Position numbers and translations under genes: made by a program. From the NCBI GenBank assembly GCA_943787375.1, contig CALSME010000001.1, forward strand, positions 180,979-244,978: a stretch of DNA of 64,000 nt. Reading direction: 5' to 3'. The notes beneath the pieces were generated by a model. It worked only from the letters and a program-made list of their open reading frames with translations. It made no database searches and was not told the DNA's origin. The stretch's first letter is position 1. Every line of letters starts with the position of its first letter. Below are positions 36,223 through 44,867 of the stretch, piece by piece. This stretch comes from an uncultured Polaribacter sp. (lineage in GTDB: Bacteria > Bacteroidota > Bacteroidia > Flavobacteriales > Flavobacteriaceae).

Positions 36223-39174
36223 TTATTCAGAGTCACAGTGGAAGTTTCTATTTCTTTTTTTCTTTGGCATTTGAGTTGCTCCACCGCCCATTTTTGCATC
36301 CAACATCATTTTTATCAATTTGCTTTTTTCAGTTTGAATGGCTTTTCTTTTTGCCAAGTCGGACTCTATGTCAAAATAAATAGCCCCATCAATAATGGTT
36401 TTTTCAGCTTTCGCATAAATCGACAAAGGATTGTGATTCCAAAGAACTACATCGGCATCCTTTCCAATTTTTATACTTCCAGTTCTAGCGTCTAAATGCA
36501 ATAGTTTAGCTGGATTAATCGTCACCATTTTCCAGGCTTCTAATTCAGACATTCCTCCATATTTAATGGTTTTTGCAGCTTCTTGATTCAATCTTCTCGA
36601 CATTTCTCTATCATCGGAGTTGATGGCTACAGTAATGCCCTGATTTGCCATAATTGCCGCATTGTAAGGAATAGCATCCAATACTTCATACTTGTAGGCC
36701 CACCAATCTGAGAAGGTGGAGGCGCCAACACCGTGTGCTTTCATTTTATCAGCTACTTTATAACCTTCCAAAATATGTGTGAAGGTATTAATGTTAAAAT
36801 CGAATTTTTCTGCAACTTTCATTAACATGTTAATTTCTGACTGCACGTAAGAATGACAAGAAATGAAACGTTCTTTATTGATGATTTCGGCCAAGGTTTC
36901 CAATTCCATGTCTTTTCGATATGGATTTCCGCTTTTCTTCATGGCATCATATTCTTTTGCTCTCTGAAAATAATCGATAAAAACCTGTTCGGTTCCCATT
37001 CTTGTTTGTGGAAAACGAATGGTATTGGAGGCTCCCCAGTTGGACTGCTTTACATTTTCACCCAAGGCAAACTTGATGTATTTTGGAGAGTCTTCGAGCA
37101 ACATCCCTGCGGCATTCTCCCCCCATTTTAATTTGATGATTGCAGATCTTCCTCCGATAGGATTCGCTGATCCATGTAAAATTTGAATGGTTGTAACACC
37201 TCCTGCTAAGTTTCTGTAGATGTTCATATCATTCGGATTGACAACATCTTCGATCGTTACTTCTGCGGTTGAGTTATGGCCCGATTCGTTTACGGCAGAC
37301 GTTGCAATGTGTGAATGTTCATCGATAATTCCAGCTGTTAAATGTTTCCCAGTTCCGTCAATGACTCTCGCAGCTCTTGCGGAAAGGTTTTTACCGATTT
37401 TTTCAATTTTCCCTTTTTTTAAGAGCACATCGGTGTTTTCTAAAATCCCTGCAGCTTCAGAGGTCCAAACTGTGGCATTTTTAATTAAGATTGTTTCTTG
37501 ATTTGGGATTTCATAATTCCCATAGCCAACATTTGGATAACTTACAGGAAAGCGTGTTTCCGCCTCTTTTTTCTTCTTTTTCTCCTTGGTTGCTTTTTTC
37601 TCTTTTTTCACCTGTTTTGTTGCGGACCACGAAGTTTCATTGCCTGCATCGTCATAGGCAGTTCCTTGCATTGTGTCGGAAGCGTCTATCATTTGACCAA
37701 CCAATCGAGCATATCCATCCGTATCGTTCAATGTAATGTGAATCCAGTTGTCTTTGAATGAAAATTTAGATTTTACCTTTTTATCGCCCAATTTTACAGC
37801 AGCGGTTTGTTTTGCTCCTTTGCCAGAAACAGTAAGCGTGTAGTTGATATCGTTTAAAGCCAAGTTGTAACTACCGGTAAGATCTTTGATGTGTCGGTCG
37901 TTGATTACATTTTTAGCGCCTTGCACCCAGTTTTCATACAGGGTTGTTTTGGCATCAAAAATATCTCCAGACGTAATGATAAAGTTCGCATAACTTCCGG
38001 GTTGTAAGTTTCCAATATTGGTGCTTCCCAACATTTTTGCTGGATTTGTGGTCAAAGCTGCCAGGGCGCTTTCTTTGCTAAAACCAAGTTCAATGGCCTT
38101 TTGCAAGTTTTTGTGAAAAGCATCCATGGACTTTAAGCTGTGCATTGTAAGTGCAAAGTTGACATCGTTCTTATCTAAAACTGCCAAGTTTGTAGGTTCT
38201 TGGTTCCATTTACGCAAATCGCTTAAGGGAATGTTTTTAGAAATGTTTGGATTGCTTACATCATAAGGTTTTCTAAAGTTGATAGGAATAATAAAATCGG
38301 CATTTGTTTTTTTGATATCGGCAATCCGTTCAAATTCATCACCACCCCCAACAATAGTATATTGGATGCCAAATTCATCGCCCACTTTATCGGCTCTTAA
38401 AGCGTCTAAGTGATTTCCGGCTTCAAATATTTGAACTAAATTTTTGTTTTTATTCAATGCTGCTAAAGAGGCATCTTTATTTTTTGCATTGCCATTGGCA
38501 TACCAATCTGCATCTAAATAAGTCTGACGTAATAATGCCATTGCACCCATTCTTGAAGTAGGGTAGGACTGTCGCGATTGTAAACTTTTTGTAAATGATA
38601 AATACTGTGCAGATGTGTTTTCTAAAATTCGGTAGGCATCCGAAGCATTTGGGTTTAATGCAACTAGCATTCCATTACCACGAATGATTCCGTCTTGCAA
38701 GTGCGTGTTTACCACACCAAAACCTGCCTTTAAATAGTTCTTTGCTTTTTTAGCATCAAATTTAAAAGCTTGGACTGCATTGGTTTCTGGCCGTATATGA
38801 TCGTTCCAGTAATACCCATCTCTGCTTGCATCGTATTGAGGTGTTCTGTTATTGGAGCGCACTCTTTTTGGTTTTGAAATTCCAAAGTCTGCATACATAT
38901 CTATAAAGGATGGATAGATGGTGTTTCCTTTTACATCGATGATTTTAGTTCCAGTTGGAATTTGTACTTTTTTTCCAACAGCTACCACTTTACCGTCTTT
39001 AATAAGGAGGGTTCCTTTTTTAATTTTTTTTTGTGGAGTTACATAGATCGTTGCATTTTGGAAAGCAACGACAGTGTTTTTGGTAGTTTTAACGCCCGTA
39101 TTTGTAGGGAAATAATCTTGCGCATTGGCAGACATTACCATCAGTATGGAGCATAGTAAGAGTAGTTTTCTCAT
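36223..39174 (-). CDS. Exported tandem amidohydrolase-family protein
   Basis: 983 residues with signal peptide (RKLLLLCSILMVMSANAQ). Two amidohydrolase modules: residues about 25-435 lack the metal motif (YPSFIDMYADFG in place of HxH), then a linker with a Lys/Glu-rich stretch (about 525-545), and a second module (about 560-960) with intact ligands: EHSHIAT, CHSYVQ, THILEG and NSDDREM. Imidazolonepropionase/dipeptidase-like; the second module should be a periplasmic hydrolase of cyclic amides or peptides. Operon with the degenerate paralogue downstream. Substrate unknown. Confidence 0.88.
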   Translation of the reverse strand: MRKLLLLCSILMVMSANAQDYFPTNTGVKTTKNTVVAFQNATIYVTPQKKIKKGTLLIKDGKVVAVGKKVQIPTGTKIIDVKGNTIYPSFIDMYADFGISKPKRVRSNNRTPQYDASRDGYYWNDHIRPETNAVQAFKFDAKKAKNYLKAGFGVVNTHLQDGIIRGNGMLVALNPNASDAYRILENTSAQYLSFTKSLQSRQSYPTSRMGAMALLRQTYLDADWYANGNAKNKDASLAALNKNKNLVQIFEAGNHLDALRADKVGDEFGIQYTIVGGGDEFERIADIKKTNADFIIPINFRKPYDVSNPNISKNIPLSDLRKWNQEPTNLAVLDKNDVNFALTMHSLKSMDAFHKNLQKAIELGFSKESALAALTTNPAKMLGSTNIGNLQPGSYANFIITSGDIFDAKTTLYENWVQGAKNVINDRHIKDLTGSYNLALNDINYTLTVSGKGAKQTAAVKLGDKKVKSKFSFKDNWIHITLNDTDGYARLVGQMIDASDTMQGTAYDDAGNETSWSATKQVKKEKKATKEKKKKKEAETRFPVSYPNVGYGNYEIPNQETILIKNATVWTSEAAGILENTDVLLKKGKIEKIGKNLSARAARVIDGTGKHLTAGIIDEHSHIATSAVNESGHNSTAEVTIEDVVNPNDMNIYRNLAGGVTTIQILHGSANPIGGRSAIIKLKWGENAAGMLLEDSPKYIKFALGENVKQSNWGASNTIRFPQTRMGTEQVFIDYFQRAKEYDAMKKSGNPYRKDMELETLAEIINKERFISCHSYVQSEINMLMKVAEKFDFNINTFTHILEGYKVADKMKAHGVGASTFSDWWAYKYEVLDAIPYNAAIMANQGITVAINSDDREMSRRLNQEAAKTIKYGGMSELEAWKMVTINPAKLLHLDARTGSIKIGKDADVVLWNHNPLSIYAKAEKTIIDGAIYFDIESDLAKRKAIQTEKSKLIKMMLDAKMGGGATQMPKKKRNRNFHCDSE

Positions 39175-39246
39175 AAGTTTGAATTGATTTTTAAGCTTCG
39201 ACCGACAATTTAATCACAAGTAAGCCAGCAATGGTAAAAATGATTT

Positions 39247-39656
39247 TTTTTAACAAAATTTTAATAAAAAAGAAATAGAAAATCGGGGAGATAAAACCAC
39301 TTGTTCTAAAATATGACCACTTATTCTAAAATATGACCAGTTATTTATTTACGTCTTATTTATTGAAAAATAATCCTTTAATTTAAAGCATATTAAGCAG
39401 TATAAACTCCTGTTTTTGAGCTGTTTGATTTTTTAATACCAAGTTTTAAAAAAACCTCCGCTTGCGGAATAGAGCAATATAAAAATCGTGTAAATAAATG
39501 TATCACTTAAAACAAATGCCTATGTAAATAGATAATCACAAGCAGAGGAAGTGTTGCAAAAGTACCACTTTTTCTACCAATTTTTTAGAGTCTTTTAAAT
39601 TGGTCCGTTCCGATAAAAACTCAAAAGAATAAAATAAAAATTTAAAATTTTATAAA
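39247..39656 (+). repeat. Cassette upstream repeat, copy A
   Basis: First of four near-identical upstream regions. It contains three 20-bp direct repeats (CCACTTGTTC 39297, CCACTTATTC 39317, CCAGTTATTT 39337), a TTTACGTCTTATTTATTG segment, a short hairpin TCCGC-tt-GCGGA, and further on CAAGCAGAGG (39541-39550), which can pair at 9 of 10 positions with CCTCCGCTTG about 90 nt upstream. It ends at the peptide ATG. The 482-bp gap 39175-39656 holds nothing else. Likely promoter plus structured leader. Confidence 0.8.
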
Positions 39657-39875
39657 ATGAAAAAGTTACTATTAGTTATGGTATTTCTATGTACCACAGG
39701 AACTATGATGAATGCAGAAACAATGACGAATGAGAAGAGCAGATCTATTGATCTGAATTTAAATCCAGAATTTGATTGTTTTGATATGATATACGAATAC
39801 ATAAACAGTGAAGATGGGGCTGGGTTATCAGATTTTGAAATTCAATGGCTAAGTTACACATTTTGTGATTGGTAA
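39657..39875 (+). CDS. Secreted two-cysteine peptide, cassette 1
   Basis: 72 residues. The first 20 (MKKLLLVMVFLCTTGT then MMNA) form a signal sequence that is identical in cassettes 1, 2 and 4. The mature part is acidic with the pattern DCFDMIYEYI...FEIQWLSYTFCDW: two cysteines about 33 residues apart framing a probable helical hairpin, with a C-terminal aromatic. No known family recognised. Followed by a terminator-like hairpin and then a GLPGLI-family gene. Confidence 0.8.
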   Translation: MKKLLLVMVFLCTTGTMMNAETMTNEKSRSIDLNLNPEFDCFDMIYEYINSEDGAGLSDFEIQWLSYTFCDW

Positions 39876-39887
39876 ATCAATTATTTC

Positions 39888-39922
39888 ATGAAGTCAGACT
39901 TATGTTTGACTTCATATTTTTC
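39888..39922 (+). terminator. Terminator-like hairpin between peptide 1 and its GLPGLI partner
   Basis: ATGAAGTCA (39888-39896) pairs with TGACTTCAT (39907-39915), followed by TATTTTTCTT. Its place inside the two-gene unit suggests partial termination, giving more peptide than partner. Confidence 0.65.
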
Positions 39923-39940
39923 TTAATTAAAACATAAAAG

Positions 39941-40747
39941 ATGTACAATATCTTAAAACCTTTATTTCTAATAAAATCTAAAAATCAAAAAATAATTATT
40001 ATCTGTATTTTATTTTCAATGAATAATTTATTCGAATCATATTCGCAAAATATATCGGGTCTAGTAACTTACTCTATTCATATGAAAAAGAAAGACTATA
40101 AGAATAAATCACAAAAAGTTAAAAAAATTATAGATGGTGTAAATAACCAAGCTGAAAATTTAAATCTCTTACTCTCTTTTAATAAAGAGAAATCCTTTTT
40201 TACATGCATAGAGCCTATGCATTTAAATAAAAAAGAAAAAATTCTTTTTAATATTGCTAAGGCAAAGTATAAAGTTTATTTAAATTATTATTTTAGTTTA
40301 AGAGAAAGAGAATACATTGAGGAAATAGACTTAGGGGGAGATATATTTCTAATAAAGAGAAAAACAAATATTAAAGATTGGAAACTAACAAATGAATTTA
40401 AAAAAATAGGGAACTACATATGTTATAAAGCAGTCAGAAACATCACTTTTACAAATTGGAAAAAAGAAGTAAAGGTCAAGGAGCAGGTTGTTTGGTTCAC
40501 GCAATCTATTCCTATAGCTTATGGACCTATGGGATTTGTTGGTTTCCCAGGACTGGTCATAAAAGTTAATGACGGAGAGTTAATTTATGAAGTTAAAAGA
40601 ATAGAACTTGATACAAAAGGAAAAAACATTATAAAGTCCCCACCAGTGAAAGGGATAATTTTATCTCAGGAAAGCTATGAAGAAATGACCAGAAATTCAT
40701 CTGCTATTTTAAACAAAAAAATGAAGAAAAGGTCAAGATTCAAATAA
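39941..40747 (+). CDS. GLPGLI-family exported protein, cassette 1
   Basis: 268 residues. Signal sequence about 18-36 (IIIICILFSMNNLFESYSQ). Family hallmarks: a KKIGNYICYKA segment (about 160-170), VVWFTQSIPIAYGPMGFVGFPGLVIKVND where GFPGLV is this copy's variant of the GLPGLI motif, and a Lys-rich C-terminus. GLPGLI proteins are Bacteroidota periplasmic or outer-membrane-associated proteins of unknown function, often beside TonB-dependent receptors. This is the most divergent of the four intact copies. Confidence 0.82.
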   Translation: MYNILKPLFLIKSKNQKIIIICILFSMNNLFESYSQNISGLVTYSIHMKKKDYKNKSQKVKKIIDGVNNQAENLNLLLSFNKEKSFFTCIEPMHLNKKEKILFNIAKAKYKVYLNYYFSLREREYIEEIDLGGDIFLIKRKTNIKDWKLTNEFKKIGNYICYKAVRNITFTNWKKEVKVKEQVVWFTQSIPIAYGPMGFVGFPGLVIKVNDGELIYEVKRIELDTKGKNIIKSPPVKGIILSQESYEEMTRNSSAILNKKMKKRSRFK

Positions 40748-40756
40748 AAAATAATA

Positions 40757-41114
40757 GGACTTATTCTAAAATAAAGCCAGTTATTCTAGAATAGCACCAA
40801 TTATTTATTTACGTCTTATTTATTGAAAAATAATCCTTTAATTTATAGCACATTAAGCAGTGTAAACATCTGTTTTTGAGCTGTTTGATTTTTAATACCA
40901 AGTTTTAAAAAAACCTCCGCTTGCGGAATAGAGCAATATAAAAATCGTGTAAATAAATGTATCACTTAAAACAAATGCCTATGTAAATAGATAATCACAA
41001 GCAGAGGAAGTGTAGCAAAAGTACCACTTTTTCTACCAATTTTTTAGAGTCTTTTAAATTGGTCCGTTCCGATAAAAACTCAAAAGAATAAAATAAAATT
41101 TAAAATTTTATAAA
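40757..41114 (+). repeat. Cassette upstream repeat, copy B
   Basis: Same architecture as copy A: direct repeats GGACTTATTC (40757), CCAGTTATTC (40777) and CCAATTATTT (40797) at exact 20-bp spacing, then a near-identical ~310-bp leader ending at the peptide ATG, including the CCTCCGCTTG and CAAGCAGAGG arms. The first repeat unit has drifted (GG for CC). The sequence upstream of the repeats differs from A, C and D. Confidence 0.8.
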
Positions 41115-41363
41115 ATGAAAAAGTTACTATTAGTTATGGTATTTCTATGTACCACAGGAACTATGATGAATGCAAATTCTTCAAGTGAAAAGTTATTGAA
41201 TAATTTAGAAATAATAGAAATTCAATCTTGTGCACAATATGCAAGAGATATCATTCTTCAAGCAGCAGCAGACTATAATTTAGATATAAGTAGGGGAGGA
41301 AGTCATTTCGAAGTTATGATGGAGGCTTATCATGCAATTTATGCTGATTGTTATAACAATTAA
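41115..41363 (+). CDS. Secreted two-cysteine peptide, cassette 2
   Basis: 82 residues with the shared 20-residue leader. Mature part: QSCAQYARDIILQAAADYNLDISRGG...AYHAIYADCYNN, two cysteines about 40 residues apart with helical sequence between. Mature region has no obvious identity to peptide 1 beyond the cysteine frame and the aromatic/acidic neighbourhood of the second cysteine, whereas the leader is identical. Confidence 0.8.
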   Translation: MKKLLLVMVFLCTTGTMMNANSSSEKLLNNLEIIEIQSCAQYARDIILQAAADYNLDISRGGSHFEVMMEAYHAIYADCYNN

Positions 41364-41379
41364 TTAAAAACGATTACAG

Positions 41380-41426
41380 CCAATTATTTATAACATTCAT
41401 TGTTTTAAATAATTGGTTATATTTTT
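41380..41426 (+). terminator. Terminator-like hairpin between peptide 2 and its GLPGLI partner
   Basis: CCAATTATTTA (41380-41390) pairs perfectly with TAAATAATTGG (41406-41416), followed by a T-rich tract (TTATATTTTTAT). Placed like the hairpin of cassette 1 but unrelated in sequence. Confidence 0.65.
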
Positions 41427-41448
41427 ATAAATGTAACAAAAATAAAAA

Positions 41449-42183
41449 ATGAAGTATTTGCAAATAACAATTCTGTTAGTATTTTCAAGTTCAATGTTCT
41501 CACAGCAAAATAGTTCTGGAGTTATTGAATATACGATTATGACCCATAAATCAGATAGTTATAAAATGGTTTCAGAAAAAAATACAAAAATGAATTCCTT
41601 TTTATCAGAACCCTCTTACTTTACTTTAACCTTTACAAAGAATGAATCTTTATACAGTAAAAAAAGTATAAAAATGAAATCGGATACCAAAAAAAATAAT
41701 CGAATTGTTCATTTTTTAGATATAGTAGGTGGTGGATCTGGAATTTATCATACTGACAATATTAGAAAAAAAGTGCTTTTGCAAAAAGAAGCTTATGGTG
41801 AGTTTTTTTTAATTTCTCACAAACTAACAGAATGGGAAATAACACAAGAAATAAAAAGAATCGGAAAATATACTTGCTACAAAGCAATAAGAAAAGATAA
41901 AGACTATGAGACAAGAGATTCTAAAATGAGTTCAAAGAAAAGCAAAAGATCTTTTGTTTGGTTTACTCCAGAAATACCTGTCCCATATGGACCAGGATTA
42001 TATAACGGATTACCTGGTTTAGTTCTAGAAGTAAATTGGGGTAAAATAATTTTTAAAACCACAAAAATTACTTTAAACCCCACTTCCAAAATTATAATTA
42101 AAAAACCTAAGAAAGGAATTAATATAAGCGAAAAAGAATATTATAAAAAAGCAACAGAGATTGGTGAAAAAATGGGCTTTTAA
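41449..42183 (+). CDS. GLPGLI-family exported protein, cassette 2
   Basis: 244 residues with a signal peptide (KYLQITILLVFSSSMFSQQ). Family segments: GGGSGIYHTDN, WEITQEIKRIGKYTCYKAIR, VWFTPEIPVPYGPGLYNGLPGLVLEVNWGK and a closing KPKKGINISEKEYYK block. Lone conserved cysteine in the CYKA motif. Follows peptide 2 by 85 bp. Immediately downstream lies a decayed second copy (42190). Confidence 0.88.
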   Translation: MKYLQITILLVFSSSMFSQQNSSGVIEYTIMTHKSDSYKMVSEKNTKMNSFLSEPSYFTLTFTKNESLYSKKSIKMKSDTKKNNRIVHFLDIVGGGSGIYHTDNIRKKVLLQKEAYGEFFLISHKLTEWEITQEIKRIGKYTCYKAIRKDKDYETRDSKMSSKKSKRSFVWFTPEIPVPYGPGLYNGLPGLVLEVNWGKIIFKTTKITLNPTSKIIIKKPKKGINISEKEYYKKATEIGEKMGF

Positions 42184-42189
42184 ATTAAA

Positions 42190-42494
42190 AAAAATGGAAA
42201 AGACATTTGTTATAAAGCTACTAATTTAGGTTCAAAAAATCAAAAAAAACAGCATGGTAATCGCCAGAAATATCTTTTGGATATGGTCCTTTAAAGTATC
42301 ATGGATTGCCGGGTATGATCTTGGAATTGGAAAATGATCAAGTAATTTATTATACAAAAGAAATTCAACTTCACCTTACAGACAAAATTGACATTGAAAA
42401 GCCTAAAAAAGGCATACGGCTAACAAGAACAGAATTTGATAAAACAATGATGGGCTTGGCTAAAGATTTAAGAAAAAGACACCTACGTAATTAA
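42190..42494 (+). pseudogene. GLPGLI-family gene remnant
   Basis: The 5' half is missing. It starts within the core (NGKDICYKATNLGSKNQKK) and then shifts frame and carries a TAA inside the VWYTPEIP block; the remaining frame reads SPEISFGYGPLKYHGLPGMILELEND and a C-terminal end ending KRHLRN. From the GYGPLKY block on it is almost identical to the cassette 4 protein at 45129-45893, so it arose by recent duplication and partial deletion. No start codon, peptide or upstream repeat belongs to it. Confidence 0.85.
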
Positions 42495-42506
42495 TGATAA
42501 AAAGAA

Positions 42507-42917
42507 TTTTTCTAACAAAATTTTTAAAAAAAAGAAATAGAAAATTTGTGAAGATAAAACCACTTATTCTAAAATAAGACCAGTTATTCTTAAATATGAC
42601 CACTTATTTATTTACGTCTTATTTATTGAAAAATAATTCTTTAATTTATAGCACATTAAGCAATTTAAAGACTTGGTATTAAGTTGTTTGTTGATATGTT
42701 GCCAAGTTTAAAAAACCTCCGCTTGCGGAATTAAGAAATATAAAAATAGTCTAGATAAATGTATCACTTAAAACAAATGCCTATGTAAATACACAACAAC
42801 AAGCAGAGGAAGTGTTGCAAAAGTACCACTTTTTCTACCAATTTTTTAGAGTCTTTTAAATTGGTCCGTTCCGATAAAAACTCAAAAGAATAAAATAAAA
42901 ATTTAAAATTTTATAAA
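42507..42917 (+). repeat. Cassette upstream repeat, copy C
   Basis: Direct repeats CCACTTATTC, CCAGTTATTC, CCACTTATTT with their A at 42562, 42582 and 42602 (20-bp spacing). From 42541 to the ATG it is nearly identical to copy D (44492-44867), while the part before 42541 (TAACAAAATTTTT...AGAAATAGAAAA) matches the start of copy A. The mid-leader differs from A/B (GACTTGGTATTAAGTTG...ATGTTGCCAAG), so there are two leader subtypes, A/B and C/D. Confidence 0.8.
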
Positions 42918-43169
42918 ATGAAAAAAGTATTATTTAGTGGAGTAATGATGTTATTCTTAATGTCATTCTCAAATAAAGTAGAAGAACAGTCTAACAAAGG
43001 GGAAATGTTTTCTCCTGAATGTTTTGAGTTTGCAGATTCAGTTATAGAAGAACTAAATATGGCCGGCTGGTCCTTTAATGAATATGAAGTTCAACATAGT
43101 TTCTGGGAGGCACAATATAATTGGTGTGAATCAACAAGTGATCATGACGAATTTCAATTTCTAAATTAA
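42918..43169 (+). CDS. Secreted two-cysteine peptide, cassette 3
   Basis: 83 residues with a different signal sequence (KKVLFSGVMMLFLMSFSNK) but the same downstream frame: SPECFEFADSVIEELNMAGWSFNEYEVQ...FWEAQYNWCESTSD, cysteines about 41 apart. The xNWCES end is close to xAWCES of peptide 4. Only 12 bp separate it from its GLPGLI partner, so no intervening terminator exists here. Confidence 0.78.
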   Translation: MKKVLFSGVMMLFLMSFSNKVEEQSNKGEMFSPECFEFADSVIEELNMAGWSFNEYEVQHSFWEAQYNWCESTSDHDEFQFLN

Positions 43170-43181
43170 TATCTGTCATTA

Positions 43182-43931
43182 ATGAAGGCATATTTACAGG
43201 TTTTTTTCTTTATTATTTTAATAAATAATTCATTTAGTCAAAGAAATAATTTTATTGCTGAGTATAGATTGATATATAAGCCAATAAAGTTTGACTCTAT
43301 AACAAAAAAGAAAAGTAATAGTGAAAATATTGAGTTTCAAAAATATTTTAAATCTCTGATTAATAATTTAAAGAATGGTGGAAACTCATTAGACAATATT
43401 AGATATAAATTAGAATTTAATAAAGAGGCGTCATTATTTAAAATAAACCCAATTTTAGAAAGTGATATTTCAAGTGGCAAACTTTTAAGAAGTATGTTAG
43501 GTATAAGAGATGAAACCTACTTTACCAATGATGACTCAATAATAAATAAGAAAAATTCATATGGGGAAAATTTTCTTGTAGATATGCCTATTTTAGAATG
43601 GGAAATTCTAAATAAGAGAAAAAAAATAGGAGATTATTGGTGTTACAAAGCGACTTGCATTGTTGTTAATGAAAATAAAGGAAAAAAAAATAAGAGAGTC
43701 ATAACTGCTTGGTTCACTACTGAAATACCTTATAATTTCGGGCCAAAATACTATTCAGGTTTACCTGGCTTAATTATATTACTGAAAGAAAACGACAACT
43801 TAAGTTTACAGCTAATCAAATTATATAAAAAAAAATATAAAAAAATTAAAATACCTACTAAAGGCAAAAAAATTACTCAAAAAGAATTTAACATTTTAGC
43901 AAAAAAAATGTATGAAAACAGAGGGAATTAA
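43182..43931 (+). CDS. GLPGLI-family exported protein, cassette 3
   Basis: 249 residues with a signal peptide (LQVFFFIILINNSFSQ). Family blocks: WEILNKRKKIGDYWCYKATC, TAWFTTEIPYNFGPKYYSGLPGLIILLKENDN and a Lys-rich C-terminus (KIKIPTKGKKITQKEF). The conserved CYKA cysteine is present. Divergent from the other copies outside these blocks, matching the divergence of its peptide. Confidence 0.87.
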   Translation: MKAYLQVFFFIILINNSFSQRNNFIAEYRLIYKPIKFDSITKKKSNSENIEFQKYFKSLINNLKNGGNSLDNIRYKLEFNKEASLFKINPILESDISSGKLLRSMLGIRDETYFTNDDSIINKKNSYGENFLVDMPILEWEILNKRKKIGDYWCYKATCIVVNENKGKKNKRVITAWFTTEIPYNFGPKYYSGLPGLIILLKENDNLSLQLIKLYKKKYKKIKIPTKGKKITQKEFNILAKKMYENRGN

Positions 43932-44005
43932 TTGTTTTCAGATTATCTATAGCTTATATATTAAAGTTAATTAATCGTTATTTTTAGCGATTTTATTTTT
44001 TTAAG

Positions 44006-44335
44006 ACCAAAAAGTTATTATTAGTAATGGTATTTCTATGTTCCACAGGAACTATGATGAATGCGAATACATCATTAAACAAACAAGTTGATACTTCAAT
44101 TTTTGACTGTTTTGATGTGGCAGACGTAGCAGCAACTATGTATGGAGAACTCCCTGGATTAATTTTAGAATTAAGAGAAGGAGATTTACTTTTTTTAGCT
44201 AAAGAAATAAAATTGAGTTCTACTGAAAGAGTAGAATTTAAAAAACCTCTTAAAGGTAAAAAAGTTACTTTAGAAGAGCACAATGAAATAATTAAAGGTT
44301 TCGTCTCTAAACATAGGAGAAATAAAAAGTATTAA
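44006..44335 (+). pseudogene. Chimeric peptide/GLPGLI gene without start codon
   Basis: The 5' part is a peptide gene of the cassette type: KKLLLVMVFLCSTGTMMNA and mature DCFDVADVAA, but the ATG is replaced by ACC (TKKLLL...). After TMYGE it runs directly into the C-terminal half of a GLPGLI protein (LPGLILELREGDLLFLAKEIKL...KGFVSKHRRNKKY). A downstream ATG at 44027 could start inside the leader. No upstream repeat precedes it. It is best read as a deletion fusion of a peptide gene to its partner's 3' end. Confidence 0.82.
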
Positions 44336-44341
44336 CCCATT

Positions 44342-44491
44342 TGGACATTAGTTAATGAAAAGAAGAAAATCGGTAAATATACTTGTTACAAAGCTACCCG
44401 AGATTATAGTTTTATTAATTCAAAAGGTAATAAAAAAACCAATAAGCAAATTATTTGGTATACATTAGAGATACCCATACATTTTGTCCCT
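44342..44491 (+). pseudogene. Internal GLPGLI-family fragment
   Basis: A 50-codon open fragment WTLVNEKKKIGKYTCYKATRD...QIIWYTLEIPIHFVP, i.e. the middle of a GLPGLI protein ending just before the GLPGLI block. It stops where repeat copy D begins (44492). The missing GLPGLI-to-C-terminus half is what is fused in the chimera directly upstream, so the two pieces look like one gene cut and reordered. Confidence 0.82.
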
Positions 44492-44867
44492 AAAATTTGT
44501 GAAGATAAAACCACTTATTCTAAAATAAGACCAGTTATTCTTAAATATGACCACTTATTTATTTACGTCTTATTTATTGAAAAATAATTCTTTAATTTAT
44601 AGCACATTAAGCAATTTAAAGACTTGGTATTAAGTTGTTTGTTGATATGTTGCCAAGTTTAAAAAACCTCCGCTTGCGGAATTAAGAAATATAAAAATAG
44701 TCTAGATAAATGTATCACTTAAAACAAATGCCTATGTAAATACACAACAACAAGCAGAGGAAGTGTTGCAAAAGTACCACTTTTTCTACCAATTTTTTAG
44801 AGTCTTTTAAATTGGTTCACTCCGATAAAAACTCAAAAGAATAGAATAAAAATTTAAATTTTTTAAA
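44492..44867 (+). repeat. Cassette upstream repeat, copy D
   Basis: Direct repeats CCACTTATTC (44511), CCAGTTATTC (44531), CCACTTATTT (44551), 20-bp spaced. Almost base-for-base the same as copy C over ~376 bp, with changes such as GGTTCACTCC for GGTCCGTTCC near the end. Joined abruptly to the GLPGLI fragment on its left, marking a recombination point. Confidence 0.8.

Noticed and set aside
36204..36299. N-terminal extension of the smaller amidohydrolase
   Set aside because: It overlaps the end of the upstream gene and hides a clear signal peptide that begins at 36203.
39297..39350. Regularly spaced repeats suggesting a CRISPR array
   Set aside because: Only three 20-bp contiguous units without unique spacers, located at a fixed distance before genes, and no cas genes.
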